Source of the DNA: Chrysogorgia sp. JL179-B06
Taxonomy: Eukaryota > Cnidaria > Anthozoa > Scleralcyonacea > Chrysogorgiidae
DNA: 64,000 nucleotides
NCBI GenBank assembly: GCA_035772405.1
Contig: JAYKKM010000152.1
Location: 251,446 to 315,445 of the forward strand
Direction of reading: 5' to 3'
The position numbers were made by a program, and so were the translations under genes. Under the pieces are notes generated by a model. The model was not told the DNA's origin. It was given only the letters and a program-made list of their open reading frames with translations, and did no database searches. Positions 20,575-32,198 of this stretch are shown here, one piece after another (positions within the stretch are counted from its first letter, which is position 1; every line of letters starts with the position of its first letter).

Positions 20575-21018
20575 TTTAAAAAGGGAACTTTTCATGTTTA
20601 AAAAGGGTACTTTTCATGTTTAAAAAGGGCAATTTTCAGGTTTAAAAAGGGCACTTTTCATGTTTAAAAAGGGTACTTTTCATATTTAAAAAGCGCACTT
20701 TTCGTGTTTAAAAAGGGCACTTTTCATGTTTAAAAAGGGCAATTTTCATGTTTAAAAAGGGTACTTTTCATGTTTAAAAAGGGCACTTTTCATGTTTAAA
20801 AAGGGTACTTTTCATGTTTAAAAAGGGCACCTTTCATATTTAAAAAGGGCATGTTTCATATTTAAAAAGGGCACTTTTCATGTTTAAAAAGTGCACTTTT
20901 CATGTTTAAAAAGGGTACTTTCCATGTTTAAAAAGGACACTTTTCATGTTAAAAGGGCACTTTTCATATTTAAAAAGGGCGATTTTCATGTTTAAAAAGT
21001 GCACTTTTCATGTTTAAA
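20575..21018. repeat. 22-bp minisatellite, about 20 copies
   Basis: The unit is TTTAAAAAGGGCACTTTTCA plus TG. Variants with GTGC give AAAAGTGCACTTTT, a perfect 14-bp palindrome. Common variants are GGTACTTTT, GGCAATTTT and CATATTTAAA. The array joins the 184-bp satellite without a spacer at the shared string TTTAAAA. Confidence 0.95.
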
Positions 21019-21321
21019 ATATGAAAATATAGCCTAAATAATGTCTTAGGTATTAATGAGCAGAAACTAGCGTAAATTTAGTCATTTTTGACATCCAAAT
21101 ATTTGGCAAAAATGGCCAAATGTGGACAAAAAGTAAAGGGGTTAACCTTAACTTTTTGACGATTTTCGACCATTTTTAACTTGTCAAAATAAGCTTAAAA
21201 TATGAAAATATAGCCTAAATAATGCCTTAGATATTAATATGAGCAGAAACTAGCGTAAATTTTGTTATTTGTGGACATCCAAAAATTTGGCAAAAATGGC
21301 CAAATTTGGACAAAAAGTAAA
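21019..21321. repeat. 184-bp satellite, first monomers left of the retrotransposon
   Basis: The array enters in mid-monomer (AATATGAAAATATAGCCTAA) and continues to ACAAAAAGTAAA, where the retrotransposon interrupts it. The same monomer position resumes at 23295. Confidence 0.95.
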
Positions 21322-23294
21322 TTTATTTATTTATTTATTAACTTTACAACCATACAAGAAAGCAAATATACAGTAAATAAAGAGTGCAATACTTGAACAT
21401 GATTGAAGGAATGATCAACAGGACAGGAGTCCCATGTGAAGACCAACCGAACAAAAAATTACATAATAAACATATATATAAGTAAAAACACAATAAAAAA
21501 ACTAATACACAAATTACATAAGAATAAAGATTTAAGAGCAACAACTTGGATTGAAAGAACGACATTTAGAACAGAAACTTTTCCAGGTGCGCAGTCTATT
21601 AACATCGAAATTGGAGTCTAACTTAGAAGAGTAGTGAATATAAAGTTTATGTTTAAAAGTGGAAACAGAAGTAGTATTACGAACTATCGGAGAGATATCG
21701 TTCCAGAGAAATACAATTCTGTTGAAAAAAGAATTTCTAAAAAGAGAAGTCCTACAAGGATTGGCTTCAAGCAAGTTGTTTTGACTTGAACGAGTGCGAG
21801 ACGAGCGAATAGAAGAAAAAGTAACAAAACGGGAGATATCTAGATCGTAGAGACCTTGTTTGCACTTAAAAAAGAAGAGAAGATCCTTAATTTCAAGCCA
21901 ATACGATATCGGTAATAAGTTAAGCCTTTTAAGACGGTCAGGGTAAGACGATTCATAATCTTGGAGTTATGAATTTAGTGGCTCGTCTCTGAACACCCTC
22001 AAGAAGTGAAAGGTCGCGTGACTTATCCTGAGGAACCCAGATTTCACTACCGTAAGACAAGTGAGAACGGACGAGCGCTAAATAAAGTAGACGACGGCAA
22101 CGGACATTTGACATTTGAGTACAGTTCCTGCGAAGAAACCCAAGCATACGATTAGCTTTAGCAACACATTTAGCGATATGGGGGGACCAACTTAAGGTCA
22201 TTGCTGATGACCACACCCAAATCGGTTTGATTTGTTACACTTTTCACTAATTCGTTGTTGAGGTGGTAGGAATGACTAGATTGAGTACGTTTTCGGGATA
22301 TCCTTAGTAAAAGAGTTTTAGACACATTAAATTTCATTTGCCAGGACTGTGACCAGTTGCTCATAGCATCGAGATCAAGCTGGACGAGATCTCTATCCGC
22401 TGGTGACTCAATTGAGCGGAAGCACTTGCTGTCATCAGCAAAAAGAGCAAAAGTACTGTTGCTGGTTACCTCCGGAAGGTCATTAACATAGAGAATAAAA
22501 AGTAGTGGAGCTATCACACTACCTTGCGGCACACCAGACTTAACACTAAGGTACGACGAAGAAACTCCTTCAACAACAACACGCTGTTTCCGATCATGAA
22601 GATAATCGGCAAACCATTTAAGATGAGGACCGGAAATTCCATAAGTTTTCAGCTTGGATAAGAGTTTACTATGAGAGACAGAGTCAAAAGCTTTAGCAAA
22701 ATCAAGATATATGAGGCCAATTTCTTTACCAGCATCAAGGGCACTACCAATGTCGTGAAATATATTAAGAAGTTGAGTAACACATGACCTATTACAGCGG
22801 AAACCATGCTGGAGATCATATAAAGAGTTCTTAATGAACAAAGAAACTTGAGTGAAAATCAAACGTTCAAGAACTTTAGAGATTTGGGATAGTAAAGAAA
22901 TTGGTCTGTAATTAGTAACTTCATGAACGTCACTTTTCTTAGGGACTGGAACTATATTAGCATGTTTCCATTCAGAGGGAAACTATACCCTGTTGGATAG
23001 ATAACTCGAAAGAGAGCAGCCAGGGAGGGAGCGATAACTTCCGAACATCGTTTTAAGAGATAAGCAGGTATTCCATCTGGGCCAGTTGCTTTAGAAGGTG
23101 ACAAATTAGATAATAGAGACTGTACTAAGGATTCAGAAACAATTATGGAGTCAAGAGATTTGAGAGTAGAATTTGAAGGAGAAGATAAAGAAGAAGAACC
23201 AGTGTCAGGATTAAAGACTGACGCAAAAAAGTTTTTAAAAGCGTCAGCCTTTTTTTTTGAAGAAGAGAGTTTAAGATCTCCTAATTTCATCACA
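21322..23294 (-). mobile_element. 5'-truncated non-LTR retrotransposon inserted in the satellite
   Basis: A minus-strand insertion flanked by TAAA on both sides (21318-21321 and 23295-23298), interrupting a satellite monomer at AAAAGTAAA. The 3' end is a short A/T repeat (minus strand TTAATAAATAAATAAATAAA) in place of a poly-A tail, as in CR1/L2-type elements. It encodes a reverse transcriptase but lacks the 5' endonuclease part, typical of incomplete target-primed reverse transcription. The coding frame is broken at three places. It is the only non-satellite insert in the 43-kb array. Confidence 0.88.
21532..23293 (-). pseudogene. Reverse transcriptase of a CR1/L2-like retrotransposon, frameshifted
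   Basis: In order on the minus strand: an upstream segment ending near 22984 with SKATGPDGIPAYLLKRCSEV, then NYRPISLLS (about 22900), YLDFAKAFDSV (palm motif A, about 22706), SGVPQGSVIAPLLF (motif B, about 22530), FADD (catalytic motif C, 22431-22442) and WQMKFNVSKT. The C-terminal part is AKANRMLGFLRRN, VRSHLSYGSEIW, GVQRRATKFI and the typical end FLWNDISPIVRNT-x-x-x-x-FK. The catalytic Asp pair is intact, with F in place of the usual Y of YADD. Frame changes near 22985, 22200 and 21975 disable it. It would copy element RNA into the genome. CR1 versus L2 versus a related clade needs a tree. Confidence 0.88.
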
Positions 23295-25679
23295 TAAAGG
23301 CGTTAACCTTAACTTTTTGACGATTGTGGACCATTTTTAACTTGTCAATATAAGCTTAAAATATGCGAATATAGCCTAAATAATGCCTTAGGTATTAATA
23401 TGAGCAGAAACTAGCGTAAATTTAGTCATTTTTTGACATCCAAAAATTTGGCAAAAATGGTCAAATTTGGACAAAAAGTAAAGGGGTTAACGTTAACTTT
23501 TTGACGATTTTCGACCATTTTTAAATTGTCAAAATAAGCTTAAAATATGAAAATATAGCCTAAATAATGCCTTAGATATTAATATGAGCCGAAACTAGCG
23601 TAAATTTAGTAATTTTTGGAGATCAATAAATTTGGCAAAAATGACCAAATTTGGACAAAACCTTAACTTTTTGACGATTTTCGACCATTTTTAACTTGTC
23701 AAAATAAGCTTAAAATATGAAAATATAGCCTAAATAATGCCTTAGGTATTAATATGAGCAGAAACTAGCGTAAAGTTAGTCATTTTTGGACATCCAAAAA
23801 TTTGGCAAAAATGGCCAAATTTGGACAAAAAGTAAAGGGGTTAACCTTAACTTTTTGACGATTTTCTAACAATTTTTAACTTGTCAAAATATGCTTAAAA
23901 TATGAAAATATAGTCTAAATAATGCCTTGGGTATTAATATGAGCAGAAACTAGCGTAAAGTTAGTCATTTTTTGACATCCAAAAATTTGGCAAAAATAGC
24001 CAAATTTGGCAAAAAAGTAAAGGGGTTAACTTTAACTTTTTGACGATTTTCGGCCATTTTTTAATTGTAAAAATAAGCTTAAAATATGAAAATATAGCCT
24101 AAATAATGCTTTAGATATTAATATGAGCAGAAACTAGCGTAAAGTTAGTCATTTTTGGACATCCAAAAATTTGGCAAAAATGGCCAATTTTGGACAAAAA
24201 GTAAAGGGGTTAACCTTAACTTTTTGACGATTTTCAACCATTTTTAAGTTGTCAAAATAAGCTTAAAATATGAAAATATAGCCTAAATAATGCCTTGGGT
24301 ATTAATATGAGCAGAAACTAGCGTAAATGTTGTTATTTTTTACATCCAAAAATTTGGCAAAAATAGCCAAATTTGGACAAAAAGTAAAGGCGTTATATTT
24401 AACTTTTTGACGATTTTGGACCATTTTTAACTTGTCAAAATAAGCTTAAAATATGCAAATATAGCCTAAATAATGCCTTAGCTTAATATGAGCACAAACT
24501 AGTGTAAAATTAGTCATTTTTGGACATCCAAAAATTTGGAAAAAATAGCCAAATTTGGCAAAAAAGTAAAGGGGATAACTTTAACTTTTTGACGATTTTC
24601 GACCATTTTTTAATTGAAAAAATAAGCTTAAAATATGAAAATATAGCCTAAATAATGCTTTAGAAATTAATATGAGCAGAAACTAGCGTAAATTTAGTCA
24701 TTTTTGGAGATCCAAAAATTTGGCAAAAATGGCCAAATTTGGACAAAAAGTAAAGGCGTTAACCTTAACTTTTTGACGATTTTCGACCATTTTTAACTTG
24801 TCAAAATAAGCTTAAAAAATGCAAATATAGCCTAAATTATGCCTTAGGTATTAATATGAGCAGAAACTAGCGTAAATTTAGTCATTTTTTAACATCCAAA
24901 TATTTGGCAAAAATGGCCAAATTTGGACGAAAAGTAAAGGAGTTAACGTTAACTTTTTGACGATTTTCGACCATTTTTAACTTGTCAAAATAAGCTTAAA
25001 ATATGAAAATATAGCCTAAATAATGCCTTAGGTATTAATGAGCAGAAACTAGCGTAAATTTAGTCATTTTTTGACATCCAAATATTTGGCAAAAATGGCC
25101 AAATGTGGACAAAAAGTAAAGTGGTTAACCTTTACTTTTTGACTATTTTCGGCCATTTTTAACTTATCAAAATAAGCTTAAAATATGAAAATATAGCCTA
25201 AATAATGCCTTAGATATTAATATGAGCAGAAACTAGCGTAAAGTTAGTCATTTTTTAACATCCAAAAATTTGGCAAAAATAGCCAAATTTGGCAAAAAAG
25301 TAAAGGGGTTAACTTTCACTTTTTGACGATTTTCGACCATTTTTTAATTGTCAAAATAAGCTTAAAATATGAAAATATAGCCTAAATAATGCTTTAGATA
25401 TTAATATGAGCAGAAACTAGCGTAAATTTAGTCATTTTTGGAGATCCAAAAATTTGGCAAAAATGGCCAAATTTGGACAAAAAAAAGTAAGAAGGTTAAC
25501 CTTAACATTTTGACGATTTTCGACCATTTTTAACTTGTCAAAATAAGCTTAAAATATGAAAATATAGTCTAAATAATGCCTTAGGTATTAATATGAGCAG
25601 AAACTAGCGAAAATTTAATCATTTTTTGACATCCAAATATATGGCAAAAATGGCCAAATTTGGACAAAATTTTGACGAT

Positions 25680-26720
25680 TTTCGACCATTTTTAACTTGT
25701 CAAAATAAGCTTAAAATATGAAAATATAGCCTAAATAATGCCTTAGGTATTAATGAGCAGAAAGTAGCGTAAATTTAGTCATTTTTTGACATCCAAATAT
25801 TTGGCAAAAATGGCCAAATATGGACAAAAAGTAAAGGGGTTAACTTTAACTTTTTGACGATTTTCGACCATTTTTTAATTGTCAAAATAAGCTTAAAATA
25901 TGAAAATATAGCCTAAATAATGCTTTAGATATTAATATGAGCAGAAACTAGCGTAAATTTAGTCATTTTTGGAGATCCAAAAATTTGGCAAAAATGGCCA
26001 AATTTGGACAAAAAAAAGTAAGAAGGTTAACCTTAACATTTTGACGATTTTCGACCATTTTTAACTTGTCAAAATAAGCTTAAAATATGAAAATAGAGTC
26101 TAAATAATGCCTTAGGTATTAATATGAGCAGAAACTAGCGAAAATTTAATCATTTTTTGACATCCAAATATATGGCAAAAATGGCCAAATTTGGACAAAA
26201 TTTTGACGATTTTCGACCATTTTTAACTTGTCAAAATAAGCTTAAAATATGAAAATATAGCCTAAATAATGCCTTAGGTATTAATGAGCAGAAAGTAGCG
26301 TAAATTTAGTCATTTTTTGACATCCAAATATTTGGCAAAAATGGCCAAATATGGACAAAAAGTAAAGGGGTTAATCTTAACTTTTTGACGATTTTCGACC
26401 ATTTTTAACTTGTCAAAATAAGCTTAAAATATGAAAATATAGCCTAAATAATGCCTTAGATATTAATATGAGCAGAAACCAGCGTAAATTTTGTTATTTG
26501 TGGACATCCAAAAATTTGGCAAAAATGGCCAAATTTGGACAAAAAGTAAAGGCGTTAACCTTAACTTTTTGACGATTGTGGACCATTTTTAACTTGTCAA
26601 AATAAGCTTAAAATATGAAAATATAGCCTAAATAATGCCTTAGGTATTAATATGAGCAGAAACTAGCGTGAAGTTAGTCATTTTTGGACATCCAAAAATT
26701 TGGCAAAAATGGCCAAATTT
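25680..26720. repeat. Block duplicated at +5,438 bp (first copy)
   Basis: Diagnostic strings AAAAAGTAAGAAGGTTAACC (AGAAGG at 26021) and AAAGGCGTTAACC with GATTGTGGACC (GGCG at 26551) recur at 31459 and 31989, an identical offset of 5,438 bp. A smaller step of 531 bp (about three monomers) also links 25490 to 26021. Confidence 0.8.
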
Positions 26721-27474
26721 GGACAAAAAGTAAAGGGGTTAACCTTAACTTTTTGACGATTTTCTAACAATTTTTAACTTGTCAAAATATGCTTAAAATA
26801 TGAAAATATAGTCTAAATAATGCCTTGGGTATTAATATGAGCAGAAACTAGCGTAAAGTTAGTCATTTTTGGACATCCAAAAATTTGGCAAAAATGGCCA
26901 ATTTTGGACAAAAAGTAAAGGGGTTAACCTTAACTTTTTGACGATTTTCTAACAATTTTTAACTTGTCAAAATATGCTTAAAATATGAAAATATAGTCTA
27001 AATAATGCCTTGGGTATTAATATGAGCAGAAACTAGCGTAAAGTTAGTCATTTTTTGACATCCAAAAATTTGGCAAAAATAGCCAAATTTGGCAAAAAAG
27101 TAAAGGGGTTATATTTAACTTTTTGACGATTTTCGACCATTTTTTAATTGTAAAAATAAGCTTAAAATATGAAAATATAGCCTAAATAATACTTTAGATA
27201 TTAATATGAGCAGAAACTAGCGTAAAGTTAGTCATTTTTTGACATCCAAAAATTTGGCAAAAATAGCCAAATTTGGCAAAAAATTAAAGGGGTTAGCCTT
27301 AACTTTTTGACGATTTTCGACCATTTTTAACTGGTCAAAATAAGTTAAAAATATGAAAATATAGCCTAAATAATGCCTTAGATATTAATATGAGCAGAAA
27401 CTATCGTAAATTTAGTCATTTTTGGACATGCAAAAATTTGACAAAAATGGCCAAATTTGGACAAAAAGTAAAGG

Positions 27475-30400
27475 GGTTAATCTTAAGTTTTTGACGATTT
27501 TCGACCATTTTTAGCTTGTCAAAATAAGCTTAAAATATGAAAATATAGCCTAAATAATGCCTTAGGTATTAATATGAGCAGAAACTAGCGTAAAGTTAGT
27601 CATTTTTTGACATCTAATAATTTAGCAAAAATGGCCAAATTTGGACAAAAATAAAGGGGTTAACCTTAACTTTTTGACGATTTTCGAGCATTTTTAACTG
27701 GTCAAAATAAGTTAAAAATATGAAAATTAAAAATATGAAAATATAGCATAAATAATGCCTTAGATATTAATATGAGCAGAAACTAGCGTAAATTTATTCA
27801 TTTTTTGACATCAAAAATTTGACAATAATAGCCAAATTTGTCCAAAAAGTAAAGAGGTTGTTAACCTTAACTTTTTGACGATTTTCGACAATTTTTAACT
27901 TGTGAAAATAAGCTTAAAATATGAAAATATAGCCTAGATAATGCCTTAGATATTAATATGAGCAGAAACTAGCGTAAATTTAGTCATTTTTGGACATCAA
28001 AAATTGCCAAATTTACCAAAAAGTAAAGGGGTTAACCTTAACTTTTTGACGATTTTTGACCATTTTTAACATGTCAAAATAAGTTTAAAATATGAAAATA
28101 TAGCATAAATAATGCCTTAGGTATTAATATGAGCAGAAACTAGCGTAAATTTAGTCATTTTTTGATATCCAAAAATTTGGCAAAAAAGTAAAGGCATTGT
28201 TAACCTTAACTTTTAACGATTTTCGACCATTTTTATCTTGTCAAAATAAGCTTAAAATATGAATATATAGCCTAAATAATGCCTTAGGTATTAATATGAG
28301 CAGAAACTAGCGTAAAATTAGTCATTTTTGGACATCCAAAAATTTGGCAAAAATGGCCAAATTTGGACAAAAAAGGCTTAACTTTTTGACGATTTTCGAG
28401 CATTTTTAACTGGTCAAAATAAGTTAAAAATATGAAAATTAAAAATATGAAAATATAGCATAAATAATGCCTTAGATATTAATATGAGCAGAAACTAGCG
28501 TAAATTTATTCATTTTTTGACATCAAAAATTTGACAATAATAGCCAAATTTGTCCAAAAAGTAAAGAGGTTGTTAACCTTAACTTTTTGACGATTTTCGA
28601 CAATTTTTAACTTGTGAAAAATAAGCTTAAAATATGAAAATATAGCCTAGAAAATTCCTTAGATATTAATATGAGCAGAAACTAGCGTAAATTTAGTCAT
28701 TTTTGGACATCAAAAATTGCCAAATTTACCAAAAAGTAAAGGGGTTAACCTTAATTTTTGACGATTTTTGACCATTTTTAACATGTCAAAATAAGTTTAA
28801 ATATGAAAATATAGCCTAAATAATGCCTTAGGTATTAATATGAGCAGAAACTAGCGTAAAGTTAGCCATTTTTTGACATCCAAAAATTTGGTAAAAATGG
28901 CCAAATTTGGACAAAAATAAAGGGGTTAATCTTACGTTTTTGACGATTTTCGACCATTTTAAGCTTGTCAAAATAAGCTTAAAATATGAAAATATAGCCT
29001 AAATAATGCCTTAGGTATTAATATGAGCAGAAACTAGCGTAAAGTTAGTCATTTTTTGACATCCAATAATTTAGCAAAAATGGCCAAATTTGGAGAAAAA
29101 TAAAGGGGTTAACCTTAACTTTTTGACGATTTTCGAGCATTTTTAACTGGTCAAAATAAGTTAAAAATATGAAAATTAAAAATATGAAAATATAGCATAA
29201 ATAATGCCTTAGATATTAATATGAGCAGAAACTAGCGTAAATTTATTCATTTTTTGACATCAAAAATTTGACAATAATAGCCAAATTTGTCCAAAAAGTA
29301 AAGAGGTTGTTAACCTTAACTTTTTGACGATTTTCGACAATTTTTAACTTGTGAAAATAAGCTTAAAATATGAAAATATAGCCTAGATAATGCCTTAGAT
29401 ATTAATATGAGCAGAAACTAGCGTAAATTTAGTCATTTTTGGACATCAAAAATTGCCAAATTTACCAAAAAGTAAAGGGGTTAACCTTAACTTTTTGACG
29501 ATTTTTGACCATTTTTAACATGTCAAAATAAGTTTAAAATATGAAAATATAGCATAAATAATGCCTTAGGTATTAATATGAGCAGAAACTAGCGTAAATT
29601 TAGTCATTTTTTGACATCCAAAAATTTGGCAAAAAAGTAAAGGCATTGTTAACCTTAACTTTTAACGATTTTCGACCATTTTTATCTTGTCAAAATAAGC
29701 TTAAAATATGAATATATAGCCTAAATAATGCCTTAGGTATTAATATGAGCAGAAACTAGCGTAAAATTAGTCATTTTTGGACATCCAAAAATTTGGCAAA
29801 AATGGCCAAATTTGGACAAAAAAGGCTTAACTTTTTGACGATTTTCGAGCATTTTTAACTGGTCAAAATAAGTTAAAAATATGAAAATTAAAAATATGAA
29901 AATATAGCATAAATAATGCCTTAGATATTAATATGAGCAGAAACTAGCGTAAATTTATTCATTTTTTGACATCAAAAATTTGACAATAATAGCCAAATTT
30001 GTCCAAAAAGTAAAGAGGTTGTTAACCTTAACTTTTTGACGATTTTCGACAATTTTTAACTTGTGAAAATAAGCTTAAAATATGAAAATATAGCCTAGAT
30101 AATTCCTTAGATATTAATATGAGCAGAAACTAGCGTAAATTTAGTCATTTTTGGACATCAAAAATTGCCAAATTTACCAAAAAGTAAAGGGGTTAACCTT
30201 AATTTTTGACGATTTTTGACCATTTTTAACATGTCAAAATAAGTTTAAATATGAAAATATAGCCTAAATAATGCCTTAGGTATTAATATGAGCAGAAACT
30301 AGCGTAAAGTTAGCCATTTTTTGACATCCAAAAATTTGGTAAAAATGGCCAAATTTGGACAAAAATAAAGGGGTTAATCTTAAGTTTTTGACGATTTTCG

Positions 30401-30480
30401 ACCATTTTTAGCTTGTCAAAATAAGCTTAAAATATGAAAATATAGCCTAAATAATGCCTTAGGTATTAATATGAGCAGAA
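27475..30480. repeat. 1,449-bp higher-order repeat, two copies
   Basis: The marker TGAAAATTAAAAATATGAAA occurs at 27721, 28433, 29170 and 29882. First to third and second to fourth are both exactly 1,449 bp apart, with sub-steps of 712 and 737 bp. The two halves also share AAAGGCATTGTTAACC and AAAAAGGCTTAAC in the same order. Each copy is about eight monomers. Confidence 0.85.
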
Positions 30481-31119
30481 ACTAGCGCAAAGTTAGTCAT
30501 TTTTTGACATCCAAAAATTTGGCCAAAATGGCCAAATTTGGACAAAACTTGACGATTTTTTGACGATTTTCGAGCATTTTTAACTGGTCAAAATAAGTTT
30601 AAAATATGAAAATATAGCCTAAATAATGCCTTAGGTATTAATATGAGCAGAAACTAGCGTAAAGTTAGTCATTTTTTGACATCCAAAAATTTGGTAAAAA
30701 TGGCCAAATTTGGACAAAAATAAAGGGGTTAACCTTAACTTTTTGACGATTTTCGACCATTTTTAACTGGTCAAAATAAGTTAAAAATATGCAAATATAG
30801 CCTAAATAATGCCTTAGATATTAATATCAGCAGAAACTATCGTAAATTTAGTCATTTTTGGACATGCAAAAATTTGACAAAAATGGCCAAATTTGGCCAA
30901 AAAGTAAAGGGGTTAATCTTAAGTTTTTGACGATTTTCGGCCTTTTTTAACTTATAAAAATAAGCTTAAAATATGAAAATATAGCCTAAATAATGCCTTA
31001 GGTATTAATATGAGCAGAAACTAGCGTAAATTCAGTCATTTTTTAACATCCAAATATTTGGCAAAAATAGCCAAATTTGGCCAAAAGTAAAGGGGTTAAC
31101 CTTAACTTGTTGACGATTT

Positions 31120-32160
31120 GCGACCATTTTTAACTTGTCAAAATAAGCTTAAAATATGAAAATATAGCCTAAATAATGCCTTAGGTATTAATGAGCAGAA
31201 AGTAGCGTAAATTTAGTCATTTTTTGACATCCAAATATTTGGCAAAAATGGCCAAATATGGACAAAAAGTAAAGGGGTTAACTTTAACTTTTTGACGATT
31301 TTCGACCATTTTTTAATTGTCAAAATAAGCTTAAAATATGAAAATATAGCCTAAATAATGCTTTAGATATTAATATGAGCAGAAACTAGCGTAAATTTAG
31401 TCATTTTTGGAGATCCAAAAATTTGGCAAAAATGGCCAAATTTGGACAAAAAAAAGTAAGAAGGTTAACCTTAACATTTTGACGATTTTCGACCATTTTT
31501 AACTTGTCAAAATAAGCTTAAAATATGAAAATAGAGTCTAAATAATGCCTTAGGTATTAATATGAGCAGAAACTAGCGAAAATTTAATCATTTTTTGACA
31601 TCCAAATATATGGCAAAAATGGACAAATTTGGACAAAATTTTGACGATTTTCGACCATTTTTAACTTGTCAAAATAAGCTTAAAATATGAAAATATAGCC
31701 TAAATAATGCCTTAGGTATTAATGAGCAGAAAGTAGCGTAAATTTAGTCATTTTTTGACATCCAAATATTTGGCAAAAATGGCCAAATATGGACAAAAAG
31801 TAAAGGGGTTAATCTTAACTTTTTGACGATTTTCGACCATTTTTAACTTGTCAAAATAAGCTTAAAATATGAAAATATAGCCTAAATAATGCCTTAGATA
31901 TTAATATGAGCAGAAACCAGCGTAAATTTTGTTATTTGTGGACATCCAAAAATTTGGCAAAAATGGCCAAATTTGGACAAAAAGTAAAGGCGTTAACCTT
32001 AACTTTTTGACGATTGTGGACCATTTTTAACTTGTCAAAATAAGCTTAAAATATGAAAATATAGCCTAAATAATGCCTTAGGTATTAATATGAGCAGAAA
32101 CTAGCGTGAAGTTAGTCATTTTTGGACATCCAAAAATTTGGCAAAAATGGCCAATTTTGG
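31120..32160. repeat. Block duplicated at +5,438 bp (second copy)
   Basis: Near-identical to 25680-26720, including the AATGAGCAGAAAGTAGCG and AGAAGGTTAACC monomers. The match continues past 32160, but the sequence there becomes noisy. Confidence 0.8.
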
Positions 32161-32198
32161 ACAAAAAGTAAAGGGGTTAACCTTAACTTTTTGACGAT

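Larger units (their letters stand above)
23295..32198. repeat. 184-bp satellite, zone 1: diverged, cleanly read, with higher-order structure
   Basis: The monomer is about 184 bp and starts GGGGTTAACCTTAACTTTTT. Fixed landmarks are GACGATTTTCGACC, TTGTCAAAATAAGCTTAAAA, ATATAGCCTAAATAATGCC, GAGCAGAAACTAGCGTAAA, GACATCCAAAAATTTGGC and GGCCAAATTTGGACAAAAAG. It is about 70% A+T. TTTTGAC and GTCAAAA flank a possible hairpin. Monomers differ by substitutions and by short deletions or insertions that recur in a set order, which defines higher-order repeats. There are about 50 monomers. The length is nucleosome-scale, as for many centromeric satellites, but no function is shown. Long ORFs are chance. 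Confidence 0.95.
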
